Below, piece after piece: positions 1 through 8,105 of a stretch of DNA of 60,021 nt. This stretch comes from Oscillospiraceae bacterium (GTDB lineage Bacteria; Bacillota; Clostridia; Oscillospirales; Oscillospiraceae). The position numbers and the translations under genes are program-made. The stretch spans positions 1 to 60,021 of the forward strand of contig JAFXTU010000014.1 in NCBI GenBank assembly GCA_017535635.1. Reading direction: 5' to 3'. Numbering within the stretch: the first letter of the stretch is position 1; every line of letters starts with the position of its first letter. Under the pieces are notes generated by a model. The model was given only the letters and a program-made list of their open reading frames with translations. It was not told where the DNA came from and searched no databases.

Positions 1-136
1 CTACTCACCTCCACGTGCTCTGTAGTGTGCCTGCTTCCTCAAGACGATTCTAACAGATTATTGCTTGCTGCGTTAGAGGCACCAAGTTTCATCCCTTTTT
101 GTGCCTTCCGCGCAGCGGAAAGGAATGGTCATAAGA

Positions 137-406
137 ATGAACGCTTATGATTTTTCTCTGCGGCAGGAGGTTTTGCTGGAGAAGGGCGCTTCAGTGCTGA
201 GTGATCTGTTTCGTTACCGGCGTAACAGTCGTCTCCTGGACCGCTCACATCCGGTCAATATTTTATATAAGCAGATTTGGGCTGCGAAACAGGATGTTCT
301 CCGGGCAAAGACGGAGGCCGAGCTGGAGCAGATCGATGGGAAATTTGAACTTGCACACAGCATCATCTCCAGCCTGGAAGCGCAGAACGTGGCTCGGTCA
401 TCATGA
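137..406 (+). CDS. Small helical protein, presumed antitoxin partner of the zeta toxin
   Basis: An 89-residue charged, mostly helical protein with no motif I recognise. The ATG at 137 was preferred over GTG 101 and ATG 125 because an AAAGGA sequence lies at a usable distance upstream, whereas it abuts ATG 125. Its TGA stop overlaps the ATG of the zeta-toxin gene (ATGA), so the two are translationally coupled in the order expected for an antitoxin-toxin operon. The antitoxin role is inferred from that position only; it does not look like an HTH antitoxin of the PezA type. The surrounding DNA is less GC-rich than the rest of the window. Confidence 0.55.
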   Translation: MNAYDFSLRQEVLLEKGASVLSDLFRYRRNSRLLDRSHPVNILYKQIWAAKQDVLRAKTEAELEQIDGKFELAHSIISSLEAQNVARSS

Positions 407-1245
407 ATCCGTCGGCTGAATACACGCCGCAGGATGTGCTTGCCGTAGTAAAGGATGAGCTCGAGCTTGCTGTGGAGCATTATTCGGCAGCGGAATACCC
501 GCGGGCAGTATTGCTTGCCGGTCAGCCCGGTGCCGGAAAAACGGAACTGTCTTCTATGCTTCTGCCGACGCTCGGCAATAACGCCGTGCTGATCAACGGC
601 GACGAATACCGGCGCTACCACCCAAGCTATCGCCGGCTGTACCGGATGTACGGGGCGGAGTCGGTGTCCATGACAGCAGCTTTTTCCGGTGAAGTCACAG
701 AAAAGCTGATCGATGTATTATCGGATCGAAGGCTTCATCTGATCATTGAGGGGACCGGCCGCACGGCGGACGTGCCGAAAAAGACGGCGGAACATCTGAC
801 AGATAAGGGCTATCCGGTCATTATGGCAGTGATCGCGGTCAAGCCGGAGGTGTCTTTGGCCAGCACCCTTCTCCGATTCTATGAAATGAATGAGCGCGGA
901 ACGCTTCCCCGCGCAACAGCGGTAGAAGCGCATGATGTGGTCGTTGCCTCTTTGCCGGGGAATCTGGATAAGCTGGCACCGGTTTCGGCCATATCCGGAA
1001 TGGGGATCTGGACCAGAACACAGGAAAAGATCTTTGACAGCGAAACCGCCGTCGATCCTCCGTCCGTGGTCCTTCGACAGTTCTGGAGCAGGCCGTGGAC
1101 TATGGAGGAACGGCATCGTATCAGAGCTGACATCAGGCTTTTGTTTGAAAAAGAGGAGCGGCAGAGGCTCGGACAAGGCGATGTGATCCATGAATTGGAG
1201 CGGCGCGTAAACCGTGCCATCGCTTCGGAAGAAATGAAGCTGTGA
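403..1245 (+). CDS. Zeta toxin family P-loop kinase
   Basis: A 280-residue P-loop protein. The Walker A motif GQPGAGKT is at residues 40-47, followed by NGDEYR at 65-70, where zeta toxins carry their catalytic Asp (D67), and IIEGT at 114-118. Characterised zeta/PezT enzymes phosphorylate UDP-N-acetylglucosamine and poison cell-wall synthesis; some relatives act on other nucleotide sugars, so the substrate here is an inference. It overlaps the upstream small gene by 4 bp. Base composition is lower in GC than the metabolic genes that follow, which suggests acquisition as part of a mobile or plasticity segment. Confidence 0.8.
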   Translation: MNPSAEYTPQDVLAVVKDELELAVEHYSAAEYPRAVLLAGQPGAGKTELSSMLLPTLGNNAVLINGDEYRRYHPSYRRLYRMYGAESVSMTAAFSGEVTEKLIDVLSDRRLHLIIEGTGRTADVPKKTAEHLTDKGYPVIMAVIAVKPEVSLASTLLRFYEMNERGTLPRATAVEAHDVVVASLPGNLDKLAPVSAISGMGIWTRTQEKIFDSETAVDPPSVVLRQFWSRPWTMEERHRIRADIRLLFEKEERQRLGQGDVIHELERRVNRAIASEEMKL

Positions 1246-1252
1246 AAAAGGA

Positions 1253-1276
1253 AGCGGGACGGAAAACCGCCCCGCT
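1253..1276 (+). terminator. Hairpin after the zeta-toxin gene
   Basis: Ten-base arms (1253-1262 and 1267-1276, one G-U mismatch) around an AAAA loop begin 8 nt after the toxin stop codon. There is no U-run, so termination strength is unclear. Confidence 0.4.
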
Positions 1277-1394
1277 GTGGCGTTTGCTCAAGGAACCTCT
1301 TTTTCAAAAAACGCTTTTCTTTCACCGCGAACGAGCCGCGGTTATGATGAGTTCAGCAAAGGAATGGACGGCGTATTCAAAATACTGTGACGAT
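1277..1394 (+). other. A+T-richer spacer with a possible coding remnant
   Basis: A short open stretch ending at TAA (1396) reads ...SAKEWTAYSKYCDD without a convincing start. It may be the tail of a lost gene where the low-GC segment joins GC-rich chromosome. No promoter for the next gene is obvious here. Confidence 0.25.
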
Positions 1395-1408
1395 TAAGGA
1401 GGAAGCCT

Positions 1409-3376
1409 ATGGGGACCCTGTTGTGGGAAGCGTCCAGGGGCAAGAAATGCCGCTGCGTGATGCGCAAATTCATCAACTACGTGAACGCCCGGGAGGGCCA
1501 GGCCATCAAGAGCTACGACCAGCTCCACGCCTGGAGCGTGGCGGAGCCCCTCTTTTTCTGGAACGACGTGTGGGACTATTTCGGCATCATCGGGGAGAAG
1601 CCGGTGAACTGCGCCTTCAAGTCCCGGCTGTATTTCAAAAACAGCGTGTGGTTCCCCGGCGCGAAGATCAATTACGCCGAGAACATGCTCAAGCACATGT
1701 ACGGCGAGGACGAGGGCATCGTCTTCCGGGGCGAGAACCTGGTGAGGCGGAGCATGAGCCGGGATGAGGTGCGCCACGAGGTGGTGAAGATGGCCAAGTC
1801 CCTGAAGGCCGCGGGCGTGGAGAAGGGCATGGTGGTGGCAGGCTACCTGCCCAACCTGCCGGAGACGGTGATCGCCATGCTGGCCAGCGCCGCCATCGGG
1901 GCCATCTGGTGCTCCTGCGCCACCGACATCGGCGCCGGGGCCGCCATCGACCGGATCGGGCAGACCAGCCCCGTGGTCATGGTCACCACCGACGGGTATT
2001 ACTACAAGGGCAAGACCTTCGACGTGCTGCCCAACGCCAGGGCCATCGCCGACGGCATCCCCTCCATAAAAAAGGTCATCGTGGTCCACTACGCCGGAAA
2101 CGGCATCGAAGGCGGAGACTTCGACCAGCGGTGGATCACCTGGGAGAAGATGGTGGAGGGCTTCGAGGGGGAGGTCTTCCGCTTTGAGCGCTTCCCCTAC
2201 GAGCAGCCCCTGGTCATCATGTTCTCCTCCGGCACCACGGGGAAGCCCAAGTGCATGGTCCAGTCCGCCATGGGCCTGCTGCTGAACCAGCTCAAGGAAC
2301 TGGGCCTTCACAGCGACATGGCCATCAACGACAGCCTTCTTTACATCACCACCTGCAGCTGGATGATGTGGAACTGGCAGGCGGCGGCCATCGGTCTGGC
2401 GGTGCGCCTGGTGCTCTTTGACGGCAACCCCTCCTGGCCCGACCACAGCACCATCTGGAAGATCATCGAGGAGGAGAAGGTCACCATTTTCGGCCTCTCC
2501 GCCAACTACATCCACGGCCTCAGCCGGGACGGCTTCGTGCCCAAGGACGTGGCGGACCTGAGTCATCTGCGGGAGATCTCCCAGACCGGCTCCGCCCTCT
2601 CTGAGCAGGGCTTCCACTACATCTACAACCAGATCAAGCAGGACCTGTTCTTCAACTCCATCGCCGGAGGCACGGACATCAACGGCTGCTTCGCCATCGC
2701 CAACCCCCTGAAGCCGGTCTACTCCGGCGAGCTGCAGGGCCCCGGCCTGGGAATGGACGTGGACTGCTTCGACGAAAACGGCAACTCCATCCGGGACAAG
2801 GAAGGGGAGCTGGTGTGCAAGATCCCTGCCCCCTCCATGCCCCTGTATTTCTGGAACGACGAGGGCGGGAAACGGTATCACAACGCCTATTTCGCCGTCT
2901 TCCCCGGCATCTGGATGCACGGGGACTATGTGACCATCTCCTCTCAAACGGGGGGCGTCACCTTCAACGGAAGGTCCGACTCCGTCCTCAAGCCCTCCGG
3001 CGTGCGCATCGGCACGGCGGAGATCTACAACATCGTGGAGGCCATGGAGGAGGTTCGGGAGTGCCTGGCCATCGGCCAGGACCACGACGGGGACCAGCGG
3101 GTGCTCCTCTTCGTCCAGTGCAAGGAGGGGTACAGCCTGGACGATGCCCTGGTGAAGAAGATCAAGACCACCCTGCGCACCAAGGCCTCCCCCCGGCACG
3201 TCCCCGCCCTGCTCTACCAGGTCTCGGACATCCCCAGGACCCACAACGGGAAAAAGGTGGAGAGCGCCGTGACGAACATCATGAACGGCCGGGACGTCAC
3301 CAACCGGGACGCCCTGGGGAACCCGGACTCCCTGGAGGAATACCTGGGCATCCTGGCCTCCCAGCAGGGGAAGTAA
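1409..3376 (+). CDS. Acetoacetate-CoA ligase (AMP-forming)
   Basis: A 655-residue ANL-superfamily enzyme of the acetoacetyl-CoA synthetase type, a normal length for the family. It activates acetoacetate (or a related 3-oxoacid) with ATP to an acyl-AMP and transfers it to CoA. The phosphate-binding loop FSSGTTGKPK is at residues 272-281 and the C-terminal catalytic lysine lies in PRTHNGKK (609-616). The N-terminal WSV...FW..VWDYF pattern is characteristic of AacS. AGGAGG lies 7 nt before the ATG. The gene stands alone, with no thiolase or hydroxybutyrate genes beside it, so its pathway cannot be read from context. Confidence 0.85.
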   Translation: MGTLLWEASRGKKCRCVMRKFINYVNAREGQAIKSYDQLHAWSVAEPLFFWNDVWDYFGIIGEKPVNCAFKSRLYFKNSVWFPGAKINYAENMLKHMYGEDEGIVFRGENLVRRSMSRDEVRHEVVKMAKSLKAAGVEKGMVVAGYLPNLPETVIAMLASAAIGAIWCSCATDIGAGAAIDRIGQTSPVVMVTTDGYYYKGKTFDVLPNARAIADGIPSIKKVIVVHYAGNGIEGGDFDQRWITWEKMVEGFEGEVFRFERFPYEQPLVIMFSSGTTGKPKCMVQSAMGLLLNQLKELGLHSDMAINDSLLYITTCSWMMWNWQAAAIGLAVRLVLFDGNPSWPDHSTIWKIIEEEKVTIFGLSANYIHGLSRDGFVPKDVADLSHLREISQTGSALSEQGFHYIYNQIKQDLFFNSIAGGTDINGCFAIANPLKPVYSGELQGPGLGMDVDCFDENGNSIRDKEGELVCKIPAPSMPLYFWNDEGGKRYHNAYFAVFPGIWMHGDYVTISSQTGGVTFNGRSDSVLKPSGVRIGTAEIYNIVEAMEEVRECLAIGQDHDGDQRVLLFVQCKEGYSLDDALVKKIKTTLRTKASPRHVPALLYQVSDIPRTHNGKKVESAVTNIMNGRDVTNRDALGNPDSLEEYLGILASQQGK

Positions 3377-3406
3377 GCAGGGCTCCCCGATCCGAGTAGA
3401 GCATTA

Positions 3407-3445
3407 AAACGCCGCCGTTTCCCCGATCCGGGGAGGCGGCGGTTT
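3407..3445. terminator. Bidirectional terminator between the acetoacetate-CoA ligase and vapC
   Basis: A strong GC-rich stem (arms about 3407-3424 and 3430-3445 with a one-base bulge) lies between two convergent genes. It has short U-runs on both strands (TTTG on plus, TTTT on minus). Confidence 0.7.
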
Positions 3446-3457
3446 GATGCGTCGAGG

Positions 3458-3877
3458 TCAGGGCGGGCTTAGGGCTTCCAACGCCCAGTTTTCCACGGTG
3501 AGACGATCCACTCTTGCAGATTCCCGCTCATTGTTTGTGACCAGGATCAGCCCCAGCGACCTGGCATGGGCGGCGATCAGCAGATCGTTCGCGCCGATGA
3601 GTTCTCCCCGCCTGCCCAGCTCCCAGCGGATGTCGCCGTATTCCCTGGCGGCTTCCGCGCCAAAGGGGAGGACCCGGATGTGGGAGAGGAACGCCATCAG
3701 CGCCATTCGGTTCTGCTCCGGCCTGCTGCTCTTGCAGATCCCGAATTCCAGCTCCGCCAGGGTGACCGCGGAAATGCAGAGCTCCTCCGGGTCATGGGAC
3801 GTAAGGCGGGCGAGAACGACCTCCGGGCGCTTGTTGATGGCATAGGCGATGACGTTGGTATCCAGCATGTACCTCAT
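3458..3877 (-). CDS. vapC: VapC-type PIN-domain toxin ribonuclease
   Basis: A 139-residue PIN-domain protein. The first acidic residue is D6 in MLDTN, the second E43 in LAELEFG, and the third D98 in GANDLLIAA, with TNN near residue 115; together these form the Mg-binding acidic pocket of PIN nucleases. VapC enzymes cut tRNA or rRNA and are held inactive by VapB. The start ATG overlaps the vapB TGA by 4 bp, and the long upstream extension of this frame belongs to vapB read out of frame. TGA stop. Confidence 0.88.
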   Translation of the reverse strand: MRYMLDTNVIAYAINKRPEVVLARLTSHDPEELCISAVTLAELEFGICKSSRPEQNRMALMAFLSHIRVLPFGAEAAREYGDIRWELGRRGELIGANDLLIAAHARSLGLILVTNNERESARVDRLTVENWALEALSPP

Positions 3878-4104
3878 AACCGGTCCCGCTCCTGTACGGG
3901 CAGGGATCCGATCCCCTCGGTCAGAAAATCCTCCGTAAAGTGGGGGAGGCTGTCCAGCATGCTCCTCCAAGGGTCGTCCTTCGGCATCAGGATCACGATG
4001 CTGCCGATGCGGTTGACCAGCACTTCGTCGTCGGAAAAGCGGCAATCCTTCGGCAGACGGACCGCCTGGCTGCCGCCGTTTGTGAAGATCTTTGCGGTAT
4101 CCAT
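3874..4104 (-). CDS. vapB: VapB-type AbrB-fold antitoxin
   Basis: A 76-residue protein. The N-terminal MDTAKIFTNGGSQAVRLP stretch is the classic VapB/SpoVT-AbrB swapped-hairpin DNA-binding motif (residues 1-45), and the C-terminal 30 residues should wrap the VapC toxin. GGAGG (4113-4117) sits 8 nt upstream of the ATG. The first gene of the pair, it follows a near-consensus promoter overlapped by AGTATATAT repeats, as expected for autorepression by the VapBC complex. Confidence 0.88.
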   Translation of the reverse strand: MDTAKIFTNGGSQAVRLPKDCRFSDDEVLVNRIGSIVILMPKDDPWRSMLDSLPHFTEDFLTEGIGSLPVQERDRL

Positions 4105-4123
4105 TTCCAACACCTCCAAGGAC

Positions 4124-4152
4124 AGTATATATGAGAGTATATATAATGTCAA
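4124..4152 (-). promoter_or_regulatory. vapBC promoter with overlapping operator repeats
   Basis: On the minus strand, TTGACA (4147-4152), 17 bp and TATACT (4124-4129). Two copies of AGTATATAT (4124-4132 and 4136-4144, plus-strand sense) cover the -10 and spacer with a 12-bp period. That is where a VapB dimer would bind to repress. Confidence 0.75.
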
Positions 4153-4208
4153 GGGAAAAAGAAGGAATGCCCCGGCGTCCGCAGGATGCCGCTTCGGGCA
4201 CAGAGACA

Positions 4209-4247
4209 GGACGCGGGGCCCCGGATCGTTCACGGGGTCCCGCGTCC
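4209..4247 (-). terminator. Hairpin after the suf/isomerase/carrier operon
   Basis: Fifteen-base arms (4209-4223 and 4233-4247, one G-U pair) lie about 45 nt downstream of the last operon stop. No U-run is visible. Confidence 0.4.
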
Positions 4248-4292
4248 CTGACAGGAAATGAAGAAGGTGCCTTTTTTCCGAAAGAAGAAGTC

Positions 4293-4745
4293 CTATCCTT
4301 TGCCCCCGCCCTTCCCGGCGGCCTGCTTTGCCGCCAGGAGCGGGGCGATGAGCGCCGCCAATGCCCCTACGTCCGGGACGGCGGCAGCCTTGTCCGCGGG
4401 AATGGTGATCTGAAGCTCCTTTTCCATGGCCTGGAAGAGGAGGGCCTTTTTCACCATGGCGGAGGTGGCCCCGGCGCAGGAGCGGGCGGTGTCCAGCTCT
4501 TCCACCAGCTCCGGGGAGACCTTCATCATGTGGGCGAGGCTGGCCTCCGTCAGCTCCCGGATGCCGTCGCCGGGGCACTCCTCCTCCGGCAGCATGTACT
4601 TGTGGAGGATGTACTTCCGCAGGTGCTCCCGGAGAAAGCCCTCCTCCGGGTCCTTTTGCTCCCGGATCAGCCGGGCCTCCAGGGCCGCTGCGCTGATGTG
4701 CCGCAGCAGGACGCTCCGGACCTGGGCGCGCTCCGAGGCGCTCAC
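4293..4745 (-). CDS. Small protein with an acyl-carrier-like C-terminal domain
   Basis: A 150-residue protein read from a GTG that overlaps the TGA of the upstream isomerase-like gene by 4 bp. Residues 1-60 are helical and charged. Residues about 75-135 match the helix pattern of acyl carrier proteins by eye: a GATSA motif at 92-96 stands where carriers have G(A/V)DSL, then a hydrophobic helix, FQAMEKELQITIP (104-116, like the EEEFGIEIP of ACP), and PDVGALAALI (124-133). Ser95 would be the pantetheine site if the resemblance is real, but the Asp before it is Thr. I assign no function. It is the last gene of the sufS-sufE-isomerase operon. TAG stop. Confidence 0.6.
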   Translation of the reverse strand: MSASERAQVRSVLLRHISAAALEARLIREQKDPEEGFLREHLRKYILHKYMLPEEECPGDGIRELTEASLAHMMKVSPELVEELDTARSCAGATSAMVKKALLFQAMEKELQITIPADKAAAVPDVGALAALIAPLLAAKQAAGKGGGKG

Positions 4746-6292
4746 ATGGATACCAGCGGCTCCACGCCCAGGACCTCGGCCAGGGCCAGGAGCTCCTGGG
4801 TGTAGTCCCCGTAGACCAGGGCCAGATGGTTGCCCACCAGGCACTGCTTCTTGTAGCAGTCCTTCTGGTCCTTCACCCGGAAGAGCACCAGGTTGTTGCA
4901 GTTGTTCAGGGTGTAACCGTCGCCGCAGATGATCTCGCCCCGGACGATGAGGAGCTTGTCCCCGTTGGGGCTGAAGCGGCAGAGGGTCACCACCTGCCCG
5001 GCGTCCTGGTCGAAGTCGTAGCGCATCACCGCGCCGAACTTCTGCTCGTGGGCGAAGTGCCGCAGGGCGTACCGGCCCTTTTCGGTGGGCTTGCGGTAGC
5101 AGCGATGGGGTACGGAGTGCTCCATGAGGTAGACGTTGTGGGGATCCCCGGCGATGAGCCTGGCCTTCACTTCGTCAGAGGGCCACCGGGCCATGGACAT
5201 AAAGGTCCCCTCCGCGTCCTCGAAGGGCAGAGGCGTGGTGTTGCCCATGTAGGGGCTCTGGCCGGAGACGGCGATCAGGGCCTGCTGGCTCAGGACGGAG
5301 TCCGCGTCGTACTCGCAGGAGGAGGGGATGCCCTGCTCCATCATGAGGGAGTGGGTGAGGCAGAAGGTGAACTTCATTTCGTTGATCCGCCGGGTGGAGC
5401 AGATGTCCGGACAGGGGGCGGTGAAGCCGTTGCACTCCAGGAGGTCCAGGTTCTTCCGCACGGTGATGTAGGCCACCAGGGAATTGATGAGGTATTCCCG
5501 GGTGATGTCCGCCACCTCGGCTCCGGCCAGCAGCTCGTCAGCCATGGCCCCCGCTTCCTTCAGCTCCTCCTGGGTGATGTTGGGGGTCACCCGGCCGGGG
5601 GTGGTGTGGTTGCCGCCCTCGGGCAGGAGGGACATCTGGTCCAGCAGCTCGTGGGCGTTGACGTAGCGGAAGCGGACGCCCAGGCGCTTGGTGATGAGCT
5701 CGTGGTTGGTGAAGGTGTCCTCGCTGGAGAAGGAGACACTGGAGTTGAAGCGGTTCACCAGGAGGATGCGGGTGCTACGGATCACCTTCTTGGCCCGCAG
5801 GGCGGCCAGGAGCTTTCCTGCCTCGGACCAGCACAGGGGGGCGTAGACCTCCCGCTCCGGGTCCTTCGCCACGATGGCGGCGTAGTCCGTGGTGGGGGAG
5901 AAGGCGCTCTCCGGGTTGACGATCATGGGGGTGGTGAAGCGGGAGGCAAATTCCACCACGATGTCGTCCAGGCCGATGTTGGTGAAGAAGAAGGCGGCGT
6001 CGGCGTCGATCATGGCCCTCCCCAGCTGCTTCCACATCTCCAGGCTGTTCTCCCAGTCGTCGGTGCGTCCGGCCCGGATGGGCTCCAGGATGTCCACGCC
6101 CTGGGGGGCGTACTTCCTGAGCTGGGCCAGGAAGCCGGTAAAGAGCTCCTCGTTGGCGAACTTGTCGAAGCCCACGTTCAGGGCTTCGCCCTGGCCGAAG
6201 CGGCAGGGGCCCTCGTAGAAGTACTTGTGCTCCAGCCCCAGCAGGACGGGGCGGACGGCCAGGCGGATGTCCGAAGCTTTCAGAATGCTCAT
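4742..6292 (-). CDS. Sugar-isomerase-like protein (L-fucose/L-arabinose isomerase fold)
   Basis: A 516-residue cytoplasmic protein. By eye it resembles the L-fucose/L-arabinose isomerase superfamily: an N-terminal Rossmann-like half, then a central segment (about 295-355) with GIPSSCEYDAD and the following LSQQALIAVSGQSP, in the place where these isomerases have a metal-ligand Glu region. A conventional ketol isomerase activity is not proven, and no sugar kinase or aldolase is nearby. The ATG at 6292 is chosen over the one 15 nt upstream because AGGAGG is spaced well from it. It starts 11 nt after sufE, within the same operon. Confidence 0.55.
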   Translation of the reverse strand: MSILKASDIRLAVRPVLLGLEHKYFYEGPCRFGQGEALNVGFDKFANEELFTGFLAQLRKYAPQGVDILEPIRAGRTDDWENSLEMWKQLGRAMIDADAAFFFTNIGLDDIVVEFASRFTTPMIVNPESAFSPTTDYAAIVAKDPEREVYAPLCWSEAGKLLAALRAKKVIRSTRILLVNRFNSSVSFSSEDTFTNHELITKRLGVRFRYVNAHELLDQMSLLPEGGNHTTPGRVTPNITQEELKEAGAMADELLAGAEVADITREYLINSLVAYITVRKNLDLLECNGFTAPCPDICSTRRINEMKFTFCLTHSLMMEQGIPSSCEYDADSVLSQQALIAVSGQSPYMGNTTPLPFEDAEGTFMSMARWPSDEVKARLIAGDPHNVYLMEHSVPHRCYRKPTEKGRYALRHFAHEQKFGAVMRYDFDQDAGQVVTLCRFSPNGDKLLIVRGEIICGDGYTLNNCNNLVLFRVKDQKDCYKKQCLVGNHLALVYGDYTQELLALAEVLGVEPLVSM

Positions 6293-6303
6293 GTTCTTCC
6301 TCC

Positions 6304-6753
6304 TCAATGCGGTTTTTTATTATTTTCAGCGGCGGATGCTTTCAGCAGTTCCGCCGCCTGTCGGCGCAGGGTGGCGGCCACATACCCGATGCCCTTTTGC
6401 CGTCGGCTGTCGAAGCTTCCCAGGAGGAGGGGGTCCCGCCAAAACGTGAGCTCCGCCTCCGCCGCGGCGGCCAGGGGGCGGCCGTCCAGCACGTTCATCA
6501 GCAGATACAAAAGGCCCTTGATCACATAGGTGTCGCTGTCCGCCTGGAAGCGGAAGCGCCCTTCCTCGGCCCAGGAAGAAAGCCAGACGCTGCTCCGGCA
6601 GCCCTCCACGGCGTTTTCCTTCCTTTTGACCGCCTCCGGGCAGGGGGGCAGCAGAGCGGCGAGGCCCAGGAGGTAGCTGTAGGCGGCAAAGGGGTCCCCC
6701 AGTTCCCGGAATTCCCGCAGGATGCTCTCTTCCTCCCGCTTTATCTCATCCAT
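6304..6753 (-). CDS. sufE: SufE-like sulfur acceptor
   Basis: A 149-residue SufE-family protein. The sulfur-accepting cysteine is C52 in VEGCRSSVWL, the family signature. It takes persulfide sulfur from the cysteine desulfurase SufS and enhances its turnover. The gene overlaps the end of sufS by 8 bp, so the two products are made together. No sufBCD scaffold genes are in the window, so the sulfur may go to iron-sulfur assembly elsewhere or to the unusual genes downstream. Confidence 0.85.
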   Translation of the reverse strand: MDEIKREEESILREFRELGDPFAAYSYLLGLAALLPPCPEAVKRKENAVEGCRSSVWLSSWAEEGRFRFQADSDTYVIKGLLYLLMNVLDGRPLAAAAEAELTFWRDPLLLGSFDSRRQKGIGYVAATLRRQAAELLKASAAENNKKPH

Positions 6754-8008
6754 CGGCCTTGTCCCCGAAAGAGACGCCGGCTTTTTTGGCGGCGGCCAGA
6801 GTCCGCTCCAGGGTCTCGGCCAGGGCGTCGATCTCCTCGGCGGTGTTGTAGAAGGCGGGGGAGACCCGGACGGAGCCGGCGATCCCCAGGGCCCGGTGGA
6901 GGGGGTGGGCGCAGTGGCGGCCCGAGCGGACGGCGATGCCCTGCTTGTCCAGCATCAGGGCCACGTCGTAGGCCTGGAGGGGCGGCGCGATCAAGCTCAC
7001 GGCCCCCGCCCGCCGCTCCGGCTTTCCCAGGATCCGGACGCCCTCGACGGCCTCCAGCAGGTGCACCGTATAGGCCAGCAGCTCCCGCTCCCGGGCGGCA
7101 ATGCGCTTTCTCCCCACGGCCTGCAGGTATTCCAGGGCCGCTCCCAGCCCGGCGATCCCCGCCAGGTTCAGGGTCCCGGCCTCGAATTTCAAAGGGCCGG
7201 ATTCGTATTCCGCCTCCGGGAAGCGGAAGCTGCGGACCATGCCGCCGCCGAAGCGGGGCGGGCGCAGCCGGTCCAGCCACTCCTTTTTCCCGTAGAGGAC
7301 CCCCACGCCGGTGGGACCCATGAGCTTGTGGCCGGAGAAGCAGAGAAAGTCGCAGTCCAGGTCCTTGACGTCGATCAGCTCGTGCCGCAGGGCCTGGGCC
7401 GCGTCCACGACTACGGCGGTCCCCGCGTCGTGGCAGCGCCGGACGAGCTCCCCAAGGGGATTCACGGTCCCAAGCACGTTGGATACCGCGCAGACCGCCA
7501 GGAGCTTGGGTCTCCGGTCCAGCAGCCGGTCCAAAGCGCCCAGGTCCAGAGTCCCCTCCGCCGTGATCGGCACCAGCTCCAAGCCGGCAGAGCAGCGCCG
7601 GGCCGCCTCCAGCCAGGGGAGCAGGTTGGAGTGGTGCTCCATCTCCGTCGCCAGCACCAGGTCCCCCTCTCGGAGCTCCGTGAGGGCCCAGGCGTCGGCC
7701 AGCAGGTTCAGGGAGGCCGTGGCCCCGGAGGTGAAGACGATCTCCTCCGGGCTCTCCGCCCCCAAAAACTCCGCGCAGACCAGCCTCGTCTCCTCCAGGG
7801 CGGCGGTGGCCTTCTCGCTGAGGCAGTAGGTCCCCCGGTGGACGTTGGCGTGCTGGCTCTGCCAGTAGTTCTCCATGGCCCAGAGCACCTGGCGGGAGCA
7901 CTGGGTGGTGGCGGCGTTGTCCAGGTAGATCATGGCCTTTCCGTCGCACTCGGCCTGTTCGATCATGGGGAAATCCCGGTCGCGGATGATGGTATGCCAG
8001 TCAGGCAT
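6746..8008 (-). CDS. sufS: Cysteine desulfurase, SufS type
   Basis: A 420-residue group II cysteine desulfurase, a PLP enzyme that releases sulfur from cysteine as an enzyme-bound persulfide. The PLP lysine is K228 in FSGHKLMGP, PLP-stacking His is in EMEHHSN (about 125), and the active-site cysteine is C366 in RSGRHCAHP, on the short loop typical of SufS. GAGGAGG precedes the ATG by 8 nt. First gene of a four-gene operon. Confidence 0.92.
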   Translation of the reverse strand: MPDWHTIIRDRDFPMIEQAECDGKAMIYLDNAATTQCSRQVLWAMENYWQSQHANVHRGTYCLSEKATAALEETRLVCAEFLGAESPEEIVFTSGATASLNLLADAWALTELREGDLVLATEMEHHSNLLPWLEAARRCSAGLELVPITAEGTLDLGALDRLLDRRPKLLAVCAVSNVLGTVNPLGELVRRCHDAGTAVVVDAAQALRHELIDVKDLDCDFLCFSGHKLMGPTGVGVLYGKKEWLDRLRPPRFGGGMVRSFRFPEAEYESGPLKFEAGTLNLAGIAGLGAALEYLQAVGRKRIAARERELLAYTVHLLEAVEGVRILGKPERRAGAVSLIAPPLQAYDVALMLDKQGIAVRSGRHCAHPLHRALGIAGSVRVSPAFYNTAEEIDALAETLERTLAAAKKAGVSFGDKADG

Positions 8009-8036
8009 TCGCTTCGCCTCCTCATGTTCATTTCAG

Positions 8037-8066
8037 ATTATCCGCAAAAGGCGCCGCGTTTGTCAA
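8037..8066 (-). promoter_or_regulatory. sufS operon promoter overlapping the lysR terminator
   Basis: On the minus strand, TTGACA (8061-8066), 18 bp and GATAAT (8037-8042), about 28 nt before the sufS ATG. The -35 box lies in the loop and arm of the hairpin that ends the upstream LysR gene. Confidence 0.6.
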
Positions 8067-8078
8067 CGCGGCGCCTTT
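8050..8078 (-). terminator. Terminator of the LysR gene
   Basis: Perfect 11-bp arms (8050-8060 and 8065-8075) with a four-base loop, followed on the minus strand by TTTT. It begins 28 nt after the stop codon. Confidence 0.8.
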
Positions 8079-8105
8079 AACAGTTCGTAGAGGACGTATT
8101 CTTTC

